Assembly: GCF_035627495.1 (NCBI RefSeq)
Contig: NZ_DASPLO010000108.1
Location: 1-35,234, forward strand
From: Methylocaldum sp035627495
GTDB lineage: Bacteria; Pseudomonadota; Gammaproteobacteria; Methylococcales; Methylococcaceae
Reading direction: 5' to 3'
Length of the DNA stretch: 35,234 nucleotides
The first letter of the stretch is position 1, and each line of letters starts with the position of its first letter. The notes beneath the pieces were generated by a model. The model had not been told where the DNA came from, ran no database searches, and saw only the letters and a program-made list of their open reading frames with translations. The position numbers and the translations under genes are program-made. Positions 7,944 to 15,220 of the stretch are shown here, piece after piece.

Positions 7944-8557
7944 CAGGTGTTTTCCTTCAAAGGCTTGAGCCAGAACACCATGGGCTTGGGCGATTCTTCT
8001 TCCTCGTCCAAATCTTTCCACGTGTACGTCGTCGCCAGTTCCGGATGCTTGGTATAGCCGAATTTGGTCCAGATCCGATCGAGCGGCACGTAATCCGCAG
8101 GGAGGCGCGGATGATTCTCCGGGCGCTGTACGCAGCAGAAGCAACTCCAGTCGAATCGACCGAGAGAGCGGGCATGACGCTCCCGCTCTTCGAAGAACCG
8201 CGGATAAATGCCTTTGCCGCGGTAGGTTTTCAACAATACCGATTCACCGCAATAAAAGATTTTCTTTGGGTCGTAACCGTGTTCCGCGAAGGGCTTCTGA
8301 AACTCTTCGGTCTCATGTTCCATCGGGATGCCGGTCGTCGCCCCCACCACTTTGTCGCCGTCCAGCACCAGTACGATCACGCTTTCCGGCGACCGGGTAT
8401 ACGTCTGGAGGTATTTCTTCTCGTACTCGTAGCTTCCGTCATAGAGATACGGAAAATCGCGGAACACTTCGATTCGCAATCGCGCCAGGTCGGGCAAATA
8501 GCGTTGCAGTTCCGGACTGTGGCCGGTGAAGCGCTTGATGGTGATCGATTCGGCCAT
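7943..8557 (-). CDS. GNAT-family N-acetyltransferase
   Basis: The 204-aa protein has the GNAT acetyl-CoA pyrophosphate loop in the segment LLKTYRGKGIYPRFFEERE (RGKGIY, around residues 113-118), after a beta-strand that begins with CGESVLL. The following region has several Cys and aromatic residues (SCFCCVQRP). It probably acetylates a small amine; no substrate is evident. It lies between a ketosteroid-isomerase-like gene 4 bases upstream and the nitrilase-type gene, whose ATG shares one base with this stop codon. Joint expression and known GNAT/carbon-nitrogen-hydrolase fusions argue for one pathway. Confidence 0.88.
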   Translation of the reverse strand: MAESITIKRFTGHSPELQRYLPDLARLRIEVFRDFPYLYDGSYEYEKKYLQTYTRSPESVIVLVLDGDKVVGATTGIPMEHETEEFQKPFAEHGYDPKKIFYCGESVLLKTYRGKGIYPRFFEERERHARSLGRFDWSCFCCVQRPENHPRLPADYVPLDRIWTKFGYTKHPELATTYTWKDLDEEEESPKPMVFWLKPLKENT

Positions 8558-8561
8558 GGTT

Positions 8562-8972
8562 TTAGCCCTTTTCTACCTGGGCGATCCAATCCTGCAAATT
8601 GTAGTAATTGGTGATGCGTGCCACCTTGCCGTCGCGAATGTCGAAGAAAGCGCCGGCCGGAAGGCGGTATTTCTGCCCTTTGGCGGGCGGCAAACCTTCG
8701 TCGGTCACCAGATATTCGCCGAGAACCACGAATTCCGCGGCGGCTCGCTTGCCGTCTTCGCTGGTCATGATGACCATGTCCACGAGCTGTTCCTTATAGT
8801 TCCGGTTCATCCGATTCATGAACTCGCGAAATGCCTCTCTGCCGATTTCCCGCTGCCCCTGATTGATGTCATGGATGACATCATCGGTAAGCAGGCTTAG
8901 AAAGGTATCCATCTGTCCGGCGTTGAATGCGGCGTAGTATTTTTCGATCAGTGTTTGGCTCTCTTTGTTCAT
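8562..8972 (-). CDS. Ketosteroid isomerase-related (SnoaL/NTF2-like) protein
   Basis: The 136-aa protein has the NTF2-like cone-fold pattern: an N-terminal helix (LIEKYYAAFNAGQMDTFLSLL), a DDVIHDINQG segment, and a C-terminal strand with FFDIRDGKVARITNYYNL. The family includes isomerases, cyclases and hydrolases for small hydrophobic molecules, and also non-catalytic binders. It resembles the short ketosteroid isomerase-related group rather than true steroid isomerases. It is the first gene of a three-gene operon with the GNAT and nitrilase-type genes, 4 bases from the next start. An A/T-rich 283-base gap lies upstream. No steroid genes are nearby, so isomerisation of a steroid is unlikely. 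Confidence 0.85.
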   Translation of the reverse strand: MNKESQTLIEKYYAAFNAGQMDTFLSLLTDDVIHDINQGQREIGREAFREFMNRMNRNYKEQLVDMVIMTSEDGKRAAAEFVVLGEYLVTDEGLPPAKGQKYRLPAGAFFDIRDGKVARITNYYNLQDWIAQVEKG

Positions 8973-9255
8973 GACGGTTTTCGATAAAAGTTGATGTCGT
9001 TCCGGATAGGGTTCGGAGTTTTCGAAAAATTTTGGAACTGGTTAGTTTAAAGGATCTCGGTTCGAATATCGACGAACAATATCATCTAACTGAAGTAGGT
9101 TCTTGTATGTGTAGGAAAAAGCTTACAGATTAAATGCCATTTAAATGATAAGGTTTTTGTTGTCTTTGGCCGGGTGGGGGGTGTTAACGTGCATCCCTAA
9201 AATGGCGTTCATGGGGATACTGGCCGAATGATAGTAAACGGACGTCCACGACAGA

Positions 9256-10059
9256 ATGACAACAACAAAAAAGAGATTAGCCGTGCGAAACGTTACTTTA
9301 TTCAAAACGCCGGAGCACCGGTTCATTTTGCTAAACGAGAGCGAACCCGGCGAAGAGGAAGGAATTCGCTCCAACCAGTATCTGATTCTGCATGATGGAC
9401 ACGGCGTCTTGCTGGATCCGGGAGGATTTGGCGTTATGCCCGGAGCGCTCACGGAACTGCTCCAATATCTCGAGCCTCGCGACCTGCGGGCTATTATTTT
9501 GTCTCATCAGGACCCGGACATAGTGGGCGGGCTCTCCACATGGTTGGAGCTCACCACGGCCCCGGTATATGCGCCTCGTATCTGGCTCCGCTTTCTTCCC
9601 CATTACGGCATCCGGGATTTAAATCGCTTCGTTCCGGTGCCGGACGAAGGAATGCCGTGCGAATTCTCGCAGGGTTTCGAGCTGAAATTGGTGCCGGCGC
9701 ATTTTCTACACTCCGAAGGCCAGCTGAACGTCTATGATCCGATAGCCAAAATTCTATTCACCGGCGATATAGGCGCGGCGATGCTTCCGGAAGAACTGGC
9801 ATACGAGTTCGTCGATGATTTCGCCAGCCATCTTCCCTATATCGAAGGATTTCACCGTCGTTATATGTGCTCGAACCGAGCTGCCCGGTGCTGGGTGGAA
9901 ACTATCTCGGATTTGGAAATCGACATGTTGGCCCCCCAGCACGGGCCGATCTACCGCGGCCGCGCGGTGAGAGATTTTATCGACTGGTTTGGGGATTTGG
10001 AGTGCGGGGTCGATCTCATGGAGCAGGGAGGGCGCTTTGCTAAAGGGGCGCAATCATGA
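9256..10059 (+). CDS. Stand-alone di-iron metallo-beta-lactamase-fold protein (ODP/FprA-like), probable O2 or NO sensor
   Basis: The 267-aa protein has the metal ligands of the flavodiiron beta-lactamase domain: H84, D86 and D88 in SHQDPD, H152 in LHSEGQ, D171 in TGDIG and H229 in PQHGP. The H152-D171 spacing (18 residues between) matches flavodiiron proteins. Unlike those reductases it has no flavodoxin domain, so it cannot take electrons through FMN. It resembles the oxygen-binding di-iron proteins (ODP) known in bacterial signalling. Its stop overlaps the start of a GGDEF-EAL gene as ATGA, so the pair is translationally coupled and probably works together. I kept the ATG at 9256; a GTG at 9282 in the same frame is a possible alternative start. 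Metal binding is inferred from motifs; gas sensing is inference from context. Confidence 0.85.
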   Translation: MTTTKKRLAVRNVTLFKTPEHRFILLNESEPGEEEGIRSNQYLILHDGHGVLLDPGGFGVMPGALTELLQYLEPRDLRAIILSHQDPDIVGGLSTWLELTTAPVYAPRIWLRFLPHYGIRDLNRFVPVPDEGMPCEFSQGFELKLVPAHFLHSEGQLNVYDPIAKILFTGDIGAAMLPEELAYEFVDDFASHLPYIEGFHRRYMCSNRAARCWVETISDLEIDMLAPQHGPIYRGRAVRDFIDWFGDLECGVDLMEQGGRFAKGAQS

Positions 10060-12227
10060 ATTTGCTGGTTAAAACGATTCCCGATGCTCTCAATGGCCAA
10101 TCGGGCAAGCCATCGCAGCTAGACGCGTTGCGCAAGCAGGTGATGGAGCAATTGTCTGCGTTGCTCGAAAGCCAAACCCGGACGCAGATGTTCGGGACGA
10201 CCATTCGAACCATGGTAAATCGCGTCCATGCTAACGTTATCGCCGATCTGGAGAGAGATGCGCCGGGGCCTAAGCTCGACATATTGGAGCACTGCCGTAG
10301 ATTGGATCGCAGCTTGAATCTGTTGGCGGACGAAAGGCAGCGGCAATGGCACCGGAATGGTAAGTACATACAGGAGGTATTGAGGGAGTTCAGTCAAACC
10401 ATGGACTTTCTGGCTTCTACGCTGGTGGAAAAAGACCTGTTCGAGCGCCAGAGCCAGGTGTTGGAGCAAATCATTTTTTCCCACGAGCGGGTGACGCATT
10501 GGGATGAGTTCGTTCAGGAGATTCTTGCCGACTTCCGCGATATCTTTCCTTTCGACTTCTTTTTCATCGCTTTCCGCGGTGAGCTGGGACTATCGCTGTT
10601 TTTCTATTACTTCGGCGCTTATCCCGAACAAATCAAGTGTTCGGTGAAGAAGCGGCTTATCGGCGAAATAGTCGAAAAGCTCAAGCTGTCCCCGGATGTG
10701 CCGATCGAGGTCGAGGAATATCAGGTCAGCGATGCGGTAAACATTATCGACCTAAAAGATATCCGAACCCTTACTGTGCCGATGCCTGAGTATGCGTCCC
10801 AGTTGGCGGGGCTTCTCGGCGTGGTTTACACCTCCGCAGCGCCGCCTGGCGCTCAGGAACTCAGCATGATCCGCTCTCTGCTGTCGGTAATGGTCATGGT
10901 GGTCGGTTCGAGCAAGTTGCTCGGCCGCACGTTGGAAGAGCTTGAATACTATTCCGGGCACGATCCACTTACCGGGCTTTACAACCGGCGGCGATTTACC
11001 GAAATGCTGGAATACGAAATTGACCGCTCTGCGCGGCACACGCACGAATTCTCGATTTTGTTGCTCGATTTGGATAATTTCAAGGATATTAATGATTCAT
11101 ACGGCCATCCGGCCGGCGATGTAACGCTGATCCAAATCGGTGAATGCCTGAACGGTCATTTGCGCAGAGGCGACATCGCCTTCCGTATCGGGGGGGACGA
11201 ATTTGCGGTGATTCTGCCGGAAACGCCGCCAACGGGTGCACTTCAAGTGGCCGAGTCGCTGCGGGAGCGGCTGCGCGGCATGCGACTCGAGGGGCCGGAC
11301 GGCCGGCAGTTCTACATAACCACTTCGATTGGCCTGGTAAGCTATCCGAAGGACGGGAAGGATGCCGCTGACTTGTTTGCCGGCGTGGACATTGCCCTTT
11401 ATCACGCTAAGGGAATAGGCAAGGACGAGGTGTCTACCCTTGAAGCGGCGGATGAGTCCGTCAAGATCAGTCGCGACAGCCGGATATATGCCGAAGAACT
11501 TCGCCAGGCTTTAAGCGAGCACCGCATCATTCCTTATTACCAGCCCATTGTCGACTGTCGGACGGGAGCCGTGTTCGCGTACGAAGCGCTCGCGCGCCTT
11601 GTCAAGCCGAACCGGGAAGTTGTATCGGCCATCATGTTTATAGAGACGATCGAGAAATACGGTTTGGCTCGGGAACTGGATAAGGCCATTCTCAAGGACG
11701 CGCTCTCCGCTGCGAGTACGTCCATCGGATTAGACGGTTCCCCGCCTCGCTTGTTTATCAATCTATCGGCGCAGGAGATTCACGAGCGTGGAATTCTGGC
11801 TTTCGCGGAGGAATTATGCGATCGACTCGAGCTTCCGCCGAGTCGCGTCGTTTTCGAGATCATGGAGCGGGATGCGATCGGCGACATGGCCCATATGCGT
11901 AAGTTCTTGGCCAAGTTGCGGCGTATCGGCTTTTCTTTCGCGCTGGACGATTTCGGGAGCGGCTACAACTCCTTTCATTATCTTCGGGAATTGCACTTCG
12001 AATACGTCAAAATCGATGGCGAGTTCGTGTGCAATATCTTGAATTCGCGTATTGATCGGGCGCTGGTGGGTAATCTTAGCCGCCTTTGCCGAGATCTCGG
12101 CATTAAGACTGTTGCCGAGTTCGTGGAATGTGCGAATACCCTGACTCTTCTTCAGGAAATGGGGGTCGATTACGCTCAAGGATTCCATATCGGGATGCCG
12201 ATGCCGGAGTTTGCGCTGAAGTCTTAG
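10056..12227 (+). CDS. GGDEF-EAL protein: putative diguanylate cyclase/phosphodiesterase
   Basis: The 723-aa cytoplasmic protein has no membrane segment or signal peptide. Residues 1-130 are helical and charged. About 140-290 looks like a GAF-type sensory module. A GGDEF domain follows (HDPLTGLYNRRRF from 302; intact GGDEF at 379-383), then an EAL domain (EAL at 510-512, FINLSAQEI, EIMERD, DDFGSG from 631, VKIDGEFV, AEFVE, QGFHIG). Both active sites look complete, so synthesis and breakdown of cyclic di-GMP are both possible, with the balance set by the N-terminal part. It overlaps the di-iron protein gene by four bases (ATGA). I infer that the di-iron protein passes an O2, NO or redox signal to this enzyme. 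It ends 29 bases from the convergent xseA. Confidence 0.95.
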   Translation: MNLLVKTIPDALNGQSGKPSQLDALRKQVMEQLSALLESQTRTQMFGTTIRTMVNRVHANVIADLERDAPGPKLDILEHCRRLDRSLNLLADERQRQWHRNGKYIQEVLREFSQTMDFLASTLVEKDLFERQSQVLEQIIFSHERVTHWDEFVQEILADFRDIFPFDFFFIAFRGELGLSLFFYYFGAYPEQIKCSVKKRLIGEIVEKLKLSPDVPIEVEEYQVSDAVNIIDLKDIRTLTVPMPEYASQLAGLLGVVYTSAAPPGAQELSMIRSLLSVMVMVVGSSKLLGRTLEELEYYSGHDPLTGLYNRRRFTEMLEYEIDRSARHTHEFSILLLDLDNFKDINDSYGHPAGDVTLIQIGECLNGHLRRGDIAFRIGGDEFAVILPETPPTGALQVAESLRERLRGMRLEGPDGRQFYITTSIGLVSYPKDGKDAADLFAGVDIALYHAKGIGKDEVSTLEAADESVKISRDSRIYAEELRQALSEHRIIPYYQPIVDCRTGAVFAYEALARLVKPNREVVSAIMFIETIEKYGLARELDKAILKDALSAASTSIGLDGSPPRLFINLSAQEIHERGILAFAEELCDRLELPPSRVVFEIMERDAIGDMAHMRKFLAKLRRIGFSFALDDFGSGYNSFHYLRELHFEYVKIDGEFVCNILNSRIDRALVGNLSRLCRDLGIKTVAEFVECANTLTLLQEMGVDYAQGFHIGMPMPEFALKS

Positions 12228-12256
12228 GCATGAAGCTGAAAGGTTGCCGTCGGTTT

Positions 12257-13621
12257 TCAGCATTTCCGCACCGCTTCGATTCGGCTGATCAGGATGCCGT
12301 CTGCAAGGCGGGTTTCCATTTTTTCATTCGGCTGGATGTCGCGATAAGACCGTAGAATTTCGCCGGTGTCGTGTTTATAAGCGACGGCATAGCCACGTGT
12401 TAGCGTCGCTAGAGGACTTACGGCCTGAAGATGCTCGGCCAGACCCGAGGCGCGTTGACCTTGTTTTTCAAGCACCCGCTGAACAGCCATACAAAGCCTT
12501 TGGTAAATCTGATTCCGTCTCATCTCCAGCATCAGCAGGCGCTGCTGGGGATGGTGCCTGGATAGCGTGGCGGATTGTGTTCGCAGCCGAGCATCCGAAT
12601 AGGTTAGGGAATTCTTCACCGCTCGTTTGAGCCGGAGCTCTAATTGATCCAAGCGCTGGCTTTGGGTTTGCAGGCGTTTGCTGGGGTGCTCTTGCTGAAG
12701 CCGCTTATTGAGAAAGAGAAGAGTATTCTTATGCCGCTCCAGGAGCGCTTGCAGACGCTGGAAAAGCTGCTGGCCGATTCGCTCGAAACGGGCTAGCAAC
12801 TCAGCACTATCGGGGGTTACTGCTTCTGCGGCTGCCGATGGAGTCGGCGCGCGCAGATCCGCGACAAAATCTGCAATGGTGATATCGATCTCATGTCCGA
12901 CACCTGCTACGACGGGCGTTTTGCAAGCAAAAATCGCGCGCGCCACCAGCTCTTCGTTGAATGTCCATAAATCTTCCAGAGAGCCGCCCCCACGGGCCAA
13001 TATCAAGACGTCGCACAGCTTGAGCCGATCCGCCGCGGCAAGGGCTCTCACTACTTCGAACTTAGCCTCGGCGCCCTGGACTTTAACCGGAAAAATGATT
13101 ACGGGAACCGACGGACTCCGGCGCTTGAGTACGGTAAGAACGTCGTGAACGGCCGCCCCCGTTGGCGAAGTGATGACGCCGATGCATTGCGGGACTCGCG
13201 GGATCGGCTTCTTATGGCTGGCGTCGAATAAGCCCTCGGCCGCTAAACGCTGCTTTAAGGCTTCGAAAGCTCGCAACAGCGCACCGTCGCCGGTTTCCTC
13301 CATGTATTCGACTATCAGCTGATAATCGCCGCGCGGCTCGTAAAGGCTTACTTGAGCCTTGATTAGAACGTGGTCGCCGTTCTCCGGCTTAAACTCCAAG
13401 GACCGGCTTTGCGCACGGAACATGGCGCAGCGTATCTGTGCCTCCGAATCTTTCAGGCTGAAATAGAGATGTCCTGATGACGGAGCGGAGAAATTGGAGA
13501 TTTCACCCTCGATCCAAATGCTACCGAAGCAATCGTTGAGCAGGAAGCGGGTCTCGCGGTTTAACCGAGAAACGGTATACACGGCTTCCGGTCGGGGGGC
13601 GGGTTTAACCGAAATCGTCAT
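12257..13621 (-). CDS. xseA: Exodeoxyribonuclease VII large subunit
   Basis: The 454-aa protein is close in length to E. coli XseA (456). Residues about 12-110 are the OB-fold DNA-binding domain (VYTVSRLNRETRFLLN, IWIEGEISNF, GHLYFSLKD). The catalytic domain follows with RVPQCIGVITSPTGAAVHDVL, ILARGGGSLEDLW and GVGHEIDITIADFVADLRAPTPSAAAE. The Arg/Gln-rich middle and C-terminal helices form the coiled coil that binds several XseB subunits. The end has the typical SPLATLTRGYAV. The enzyme trims single-stranded DNA in mismatch repair. The small subunit gene is not here. It lies downstream of hslR on the same strand with a 36-base gap. Confidence 0.97.
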   Translation of the reverse strand: MTISVKPAPRPEAVYTVSRLNRETRFLLNDCFGSIWIEGEISNFSAPSSGHLYFSLKDSEAQIRCAMFRAQSRSLEFKPENGDHVLIKAQVSLYEPRGDYQLIVEYMEETGDGALLRAFEALKQRLAAEGLFDASHKKPIPRVPQCIGVITSPTGAAVHDVLTVLKRRSPSVPVIIFPVKVQGAEAKFEVVRALAAADRLKLCDVLILARGGGSLEDLWTFNEELVARAIFACKTPVVAGVGHEIDITIADFVADLRAPTPSAAAEAVTPDSAELLARFERIGQQLFQRLQALLERHKNTLLFLNKRLQQEHPSKRLQTQSQRLDQLELRLKRAVKNSLTYSDARLRTQSATLSRHHPQQRLLMLEMRRNQIYQRLCMAVQRVLEKQGQRASGLAEHLQAVSPLATLTRGYAVAYKHDTGEILRSYRDIQPNEKMETRLADGILISRIEAVRKC

Positions 13622-13657
13622 GGTAGTGAAAGGGCGATTCTGCGAATCCTCACGCAG

Positions 13658-14080
13658 TTATTCGGGCCCGCGCTTAAATCGGTGTATCAGGCGGCGGTCC
13701 TTCTTGTTCGGCTTGGTTTCCGGTTGGAGCGCCAGCGAGTTCTCGTCGCGTCGCCGGGCCACCTCGGCTTGCCGTTGTGCGATGCTTTCCGGCGTCTCTT
13801 CATACAGCAGCGCGGCTTCGGCAGCTGGGCGCCGTTGACCCGACAAGGCGAGGACGGTAATGTCCCACATGTATTGATCCTTGCTGATTCTGAGCTTTGC
13901 CCCCGTGCCGATTTCCTTTCCGGGCTTGGCGCGTTGCCCGTTTAGATGCACTTTGCCGCCATTGATGGCGTCTATGGCCAACTGGCGGGTCTTGAAAAAT
14001 CGGGCCGCCCATAGCCATTTGTCCAAGCGCATCCGCTCATCGAGGGCCGAGCGATGTTCATCGTCGCGAGCACGCGCCAT
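13658..14080 (-). CDS. hslR: Hsp15-type ribosome-associated RNA-binding protein (S4 domain)
   Basis: The 140-aa protein has an N-terminal S4 domain (MRLDKWLWAARFFKTRQLA, NGGKVHLNGQRAKPG) followed by QRRPAAEAALLYEETPES and a basic end (KKDRRLIHRFKRG), matching E. coli Hsp15 along its length. Hsp15 binds 50S subunits that still carry nascent chain and tRNA after heat shock and helps recycle them. The open frame reaches up to 14131, overlapping the rhodanese gene. I chose the ATG at 14080, 5 bases after that gene's stop, because E. coli HslR also has only a short tail before RLDKWLW. An ATG at 14032 directly before RLDKW is an alternative. Confidence 0.93.
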   Translation of the reverse strand: MARARDDEHRSALDERMRLDKWLWAARFFKTRQLAIDAINGGKVHLNGQRAKPGKEIGTGAKLRISKDQYMWDITVLALSGQRRPAAEAALLYEETPESIAQRQAEVARRRDENSLALQPETKPNKKDRRLIHRFKRGPE

Positions 14081-14085
14081 AAACT

Positions 14086-14460
14086 TTACGAAGACGGCGG
14101 AGTTTCCACCGGCCGGCCCGACTCCTGCCAAAGCTTGAAACCGCCGGCAAGGCTGACGGCGTTCTCGTAACCCAATTTCCGTAGGGCTTCGGTCGCCAGT
14201 GCCGAGCGGCCACCGGTCTGGCAGTAGACCAGGATCTCGGCATCGCGCCGATTTTGAAACGCAGGGTGACTATCGATCTTGAATTCCAGTACGCCGCGCG
14301 GAATATTTACCGCGCCCGGCAAGGCGCCGCCCGCGTATTCCGCGGGTTCCCGGACATCCAGAATCGGTGCTTTGCCTATTAGGGCTTTAGCCTCTTCGAG
14401 ATTCACTTCTTTAATGTGCTGCTTCGCTGCGGCGACTAGATCCATAGGAGTTAAAGGCAT
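14086..14460 (-). CDS. Single-domain rhodanese-like sulfurtransferase
   Basis: The 124-aa protein has a single rhodanese fold: APILDVREPAEYAGGALPGAVNIP near residues 31-54 and the active-site loop VYCQTGGRS with nucleophile C80. Such proteins carry persulfide sulfur or act in cyanide or thiosulfate detoxification. There is no signal peptide, so it is cytoplasmic. A GAGGAG 8 bases before the ATG supports the start. It heads the rhodanese-hslR-xseA strand group, with 5 bases to hslR, and diverges from the rimP operon. The physiological sulfur donor cannot be told from sequence. Confidence 0.92.
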   Translation of the reverse strand: MPLTPMDLVAAAKQHIKEVNLEEAKALIGKAPILDVREPAEYAGGALPGAVNIPRGVLEFKIDSHPAFQNRRDAEILVYCQTGGRSALATEALRKLGYENAVSLAGGFKLWQESGRPVETPPSS

Positions 14461-14566
14461 CGGAATTCTCCTCTGTTAAATCCTGTCCCTATGGTACGCT
14501 CACGATTATCGTTTGGGTATAGACGAAAGAACTGTGCAATCTGTGCTCGCGCATGAGAATAGAAGT

Positions 14567-14595
14567 TTCAAATTCAGTTATTTGTGTGGTAATAT
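14567..14595 (+). promoter_or_regulatory. Likely promoter of the rimP operon leader
   Basis: TTCAAA (14567-14572) and TAATAT (14590-14595) are 17 bases apart and match the sigma-70 consensus at four positions each. Transcription would start near 14602, giving a leader of about 150 bases to rimP with two terminator-like hairpins inside it. Confidence 0.5.
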
Positions 14596-14658
14596 GCTGA
14601 CATAAATAGCGGGCTATTAGATGGTTTGCGGTCTAGGTCGTCCTGCTTTGAAAGGTAT

Positions 14659-14677
14659 GCCCCATAGGGGCTTTTTT
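14659..14677 (+). terminator. First intrinsic terminator in the rimP leader
   Basis: GCCCC-ATA-GGGGC is followed directly by six T. This is a compact, classical Rho-independent terminator, about 60-75 bases after the predicted transcription start and upstream of rimP. It either attenuates the operon or ends a short separate transcript. Confidence 0.75.
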
Positions 14678-14698
14678 AGTTTTTAAAGGAATAACAAA

Positions 14699-14726
14699 CA
14701 AAAATGGGCCTTTGCGCCCATTTTTT
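14699..14726 (+). terminator. Second intrinsic-terminator-like hairpin in the rimP leader
   Basis: AAAAATGGGC pairs with GCCCATTTTT around a short loop and runs into TTTTTT, 22 bases after the first terminator and 24 bases before the rimP ATG. The A-rich and T-rich arm ends would also make it work on the minus strand. Confidence 0.7.
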
Positions 14727-14750
14727 ATGAGTGAAATTTACGAGGTCGCA

Positions 14751-15203
14751 ATGAGGCCGCAGGAGCGTTTGGCAGGTTTGATCGAGCCGGTTGTCGGCGG
14801 TTTGGGATATGAGTTGGTGGGCATAGAATTCGACGCCCATCAACGGGTGCTGCGCGTTTATATTGATAACGAGACTGGCATCACCCTCGACGACTGTTCG
14901 AAGGTAAGTTATCAGCTAAGTGGTGTGCTTGACGTAGAAGATCCGATTCCCGGCCGCTATCAACTTGAGATTTCGTCCCCCGGTCTTGATCGTCCGCTTT
15001 CTAAGCTGGAGCACTTTGCGCGTTTCAAGGGAAGTCTGGCCCGCTTGCAGCTCGTTCGCCCGATCGATGGCCGCCGGAAATTCAAGGCTCGCTTGGCTGG
15101 CGTGGAAGGCGATTGCGTCTTAATTCAAGAAGGTGACGAAACTTTGCGAATTCCGTTTGAATCAATTGAAAAGGCGCGTCTGGCGCCTGAGTTTGGTAGT
15201 TAA
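14751..15203 (+). CDS. rimP: Ribosome maturation factor RimP
   Basis: The 150-aa protein equals E. coli RimP in length. It has the N-terminal alpha/beta domain (LIEPVVGGLGYELVGIEF, DDCSKVSYQLSGVLDVEDPI, LEISSPGLDRPLSKLEHFARF) and a C-terminal Sm-like barrel. RimP helps mature the 30S subunit. The frame is open further upstream (ATG at 14727, TTG at 14712), but those starts lie in or against a terminator hairpin. The ATG at 14751 has GAGG five bases before it and gives the family length. It is the first gene of the rimP-nusA-infB-rbfA-truB operon, 17 bases before nusA. Confidence 0.95.
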   Translation: MRPQERLAGLIEPVVGGLGYELVGIEFDAHQRVLRVYIDNETGITLDDCSKVSYQLSGVLDVEDPIPGRYQLEISSPGLDRPLSKLEHFARFKGSLARLQLVRPIDGRRKFKARLAGVEGDCVLIQEGDETLRIPFESIEKARLAPEFGS

Positions 15204-15220
15204 ATACGAAGGACGACGCG

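Noticed and set aside
7944..8144. 67-codon N-terminal extension of the nitrilase-type gene
   Set aside because: It lies inside the GNAT gene, has no family similarity, and the ATG at 7943 overlaps the GNAT stop in a normal coupling arrangement.
7937..8614. 225-codon plus-strand frame over the GNAT gene
   Set aside because: The minus strand carries clear GNAT motifs in tight operon spacing; the plus frame resembles nothing and lacks a ribosome site.
14712..14750. Earlier TTG or ATG start for rimP
   Set aside because: These starts fall in or beside the second terminator hairpin and add residues absent from RimP; the ATG at 14751 has a GAGG site and gives 150 residues.
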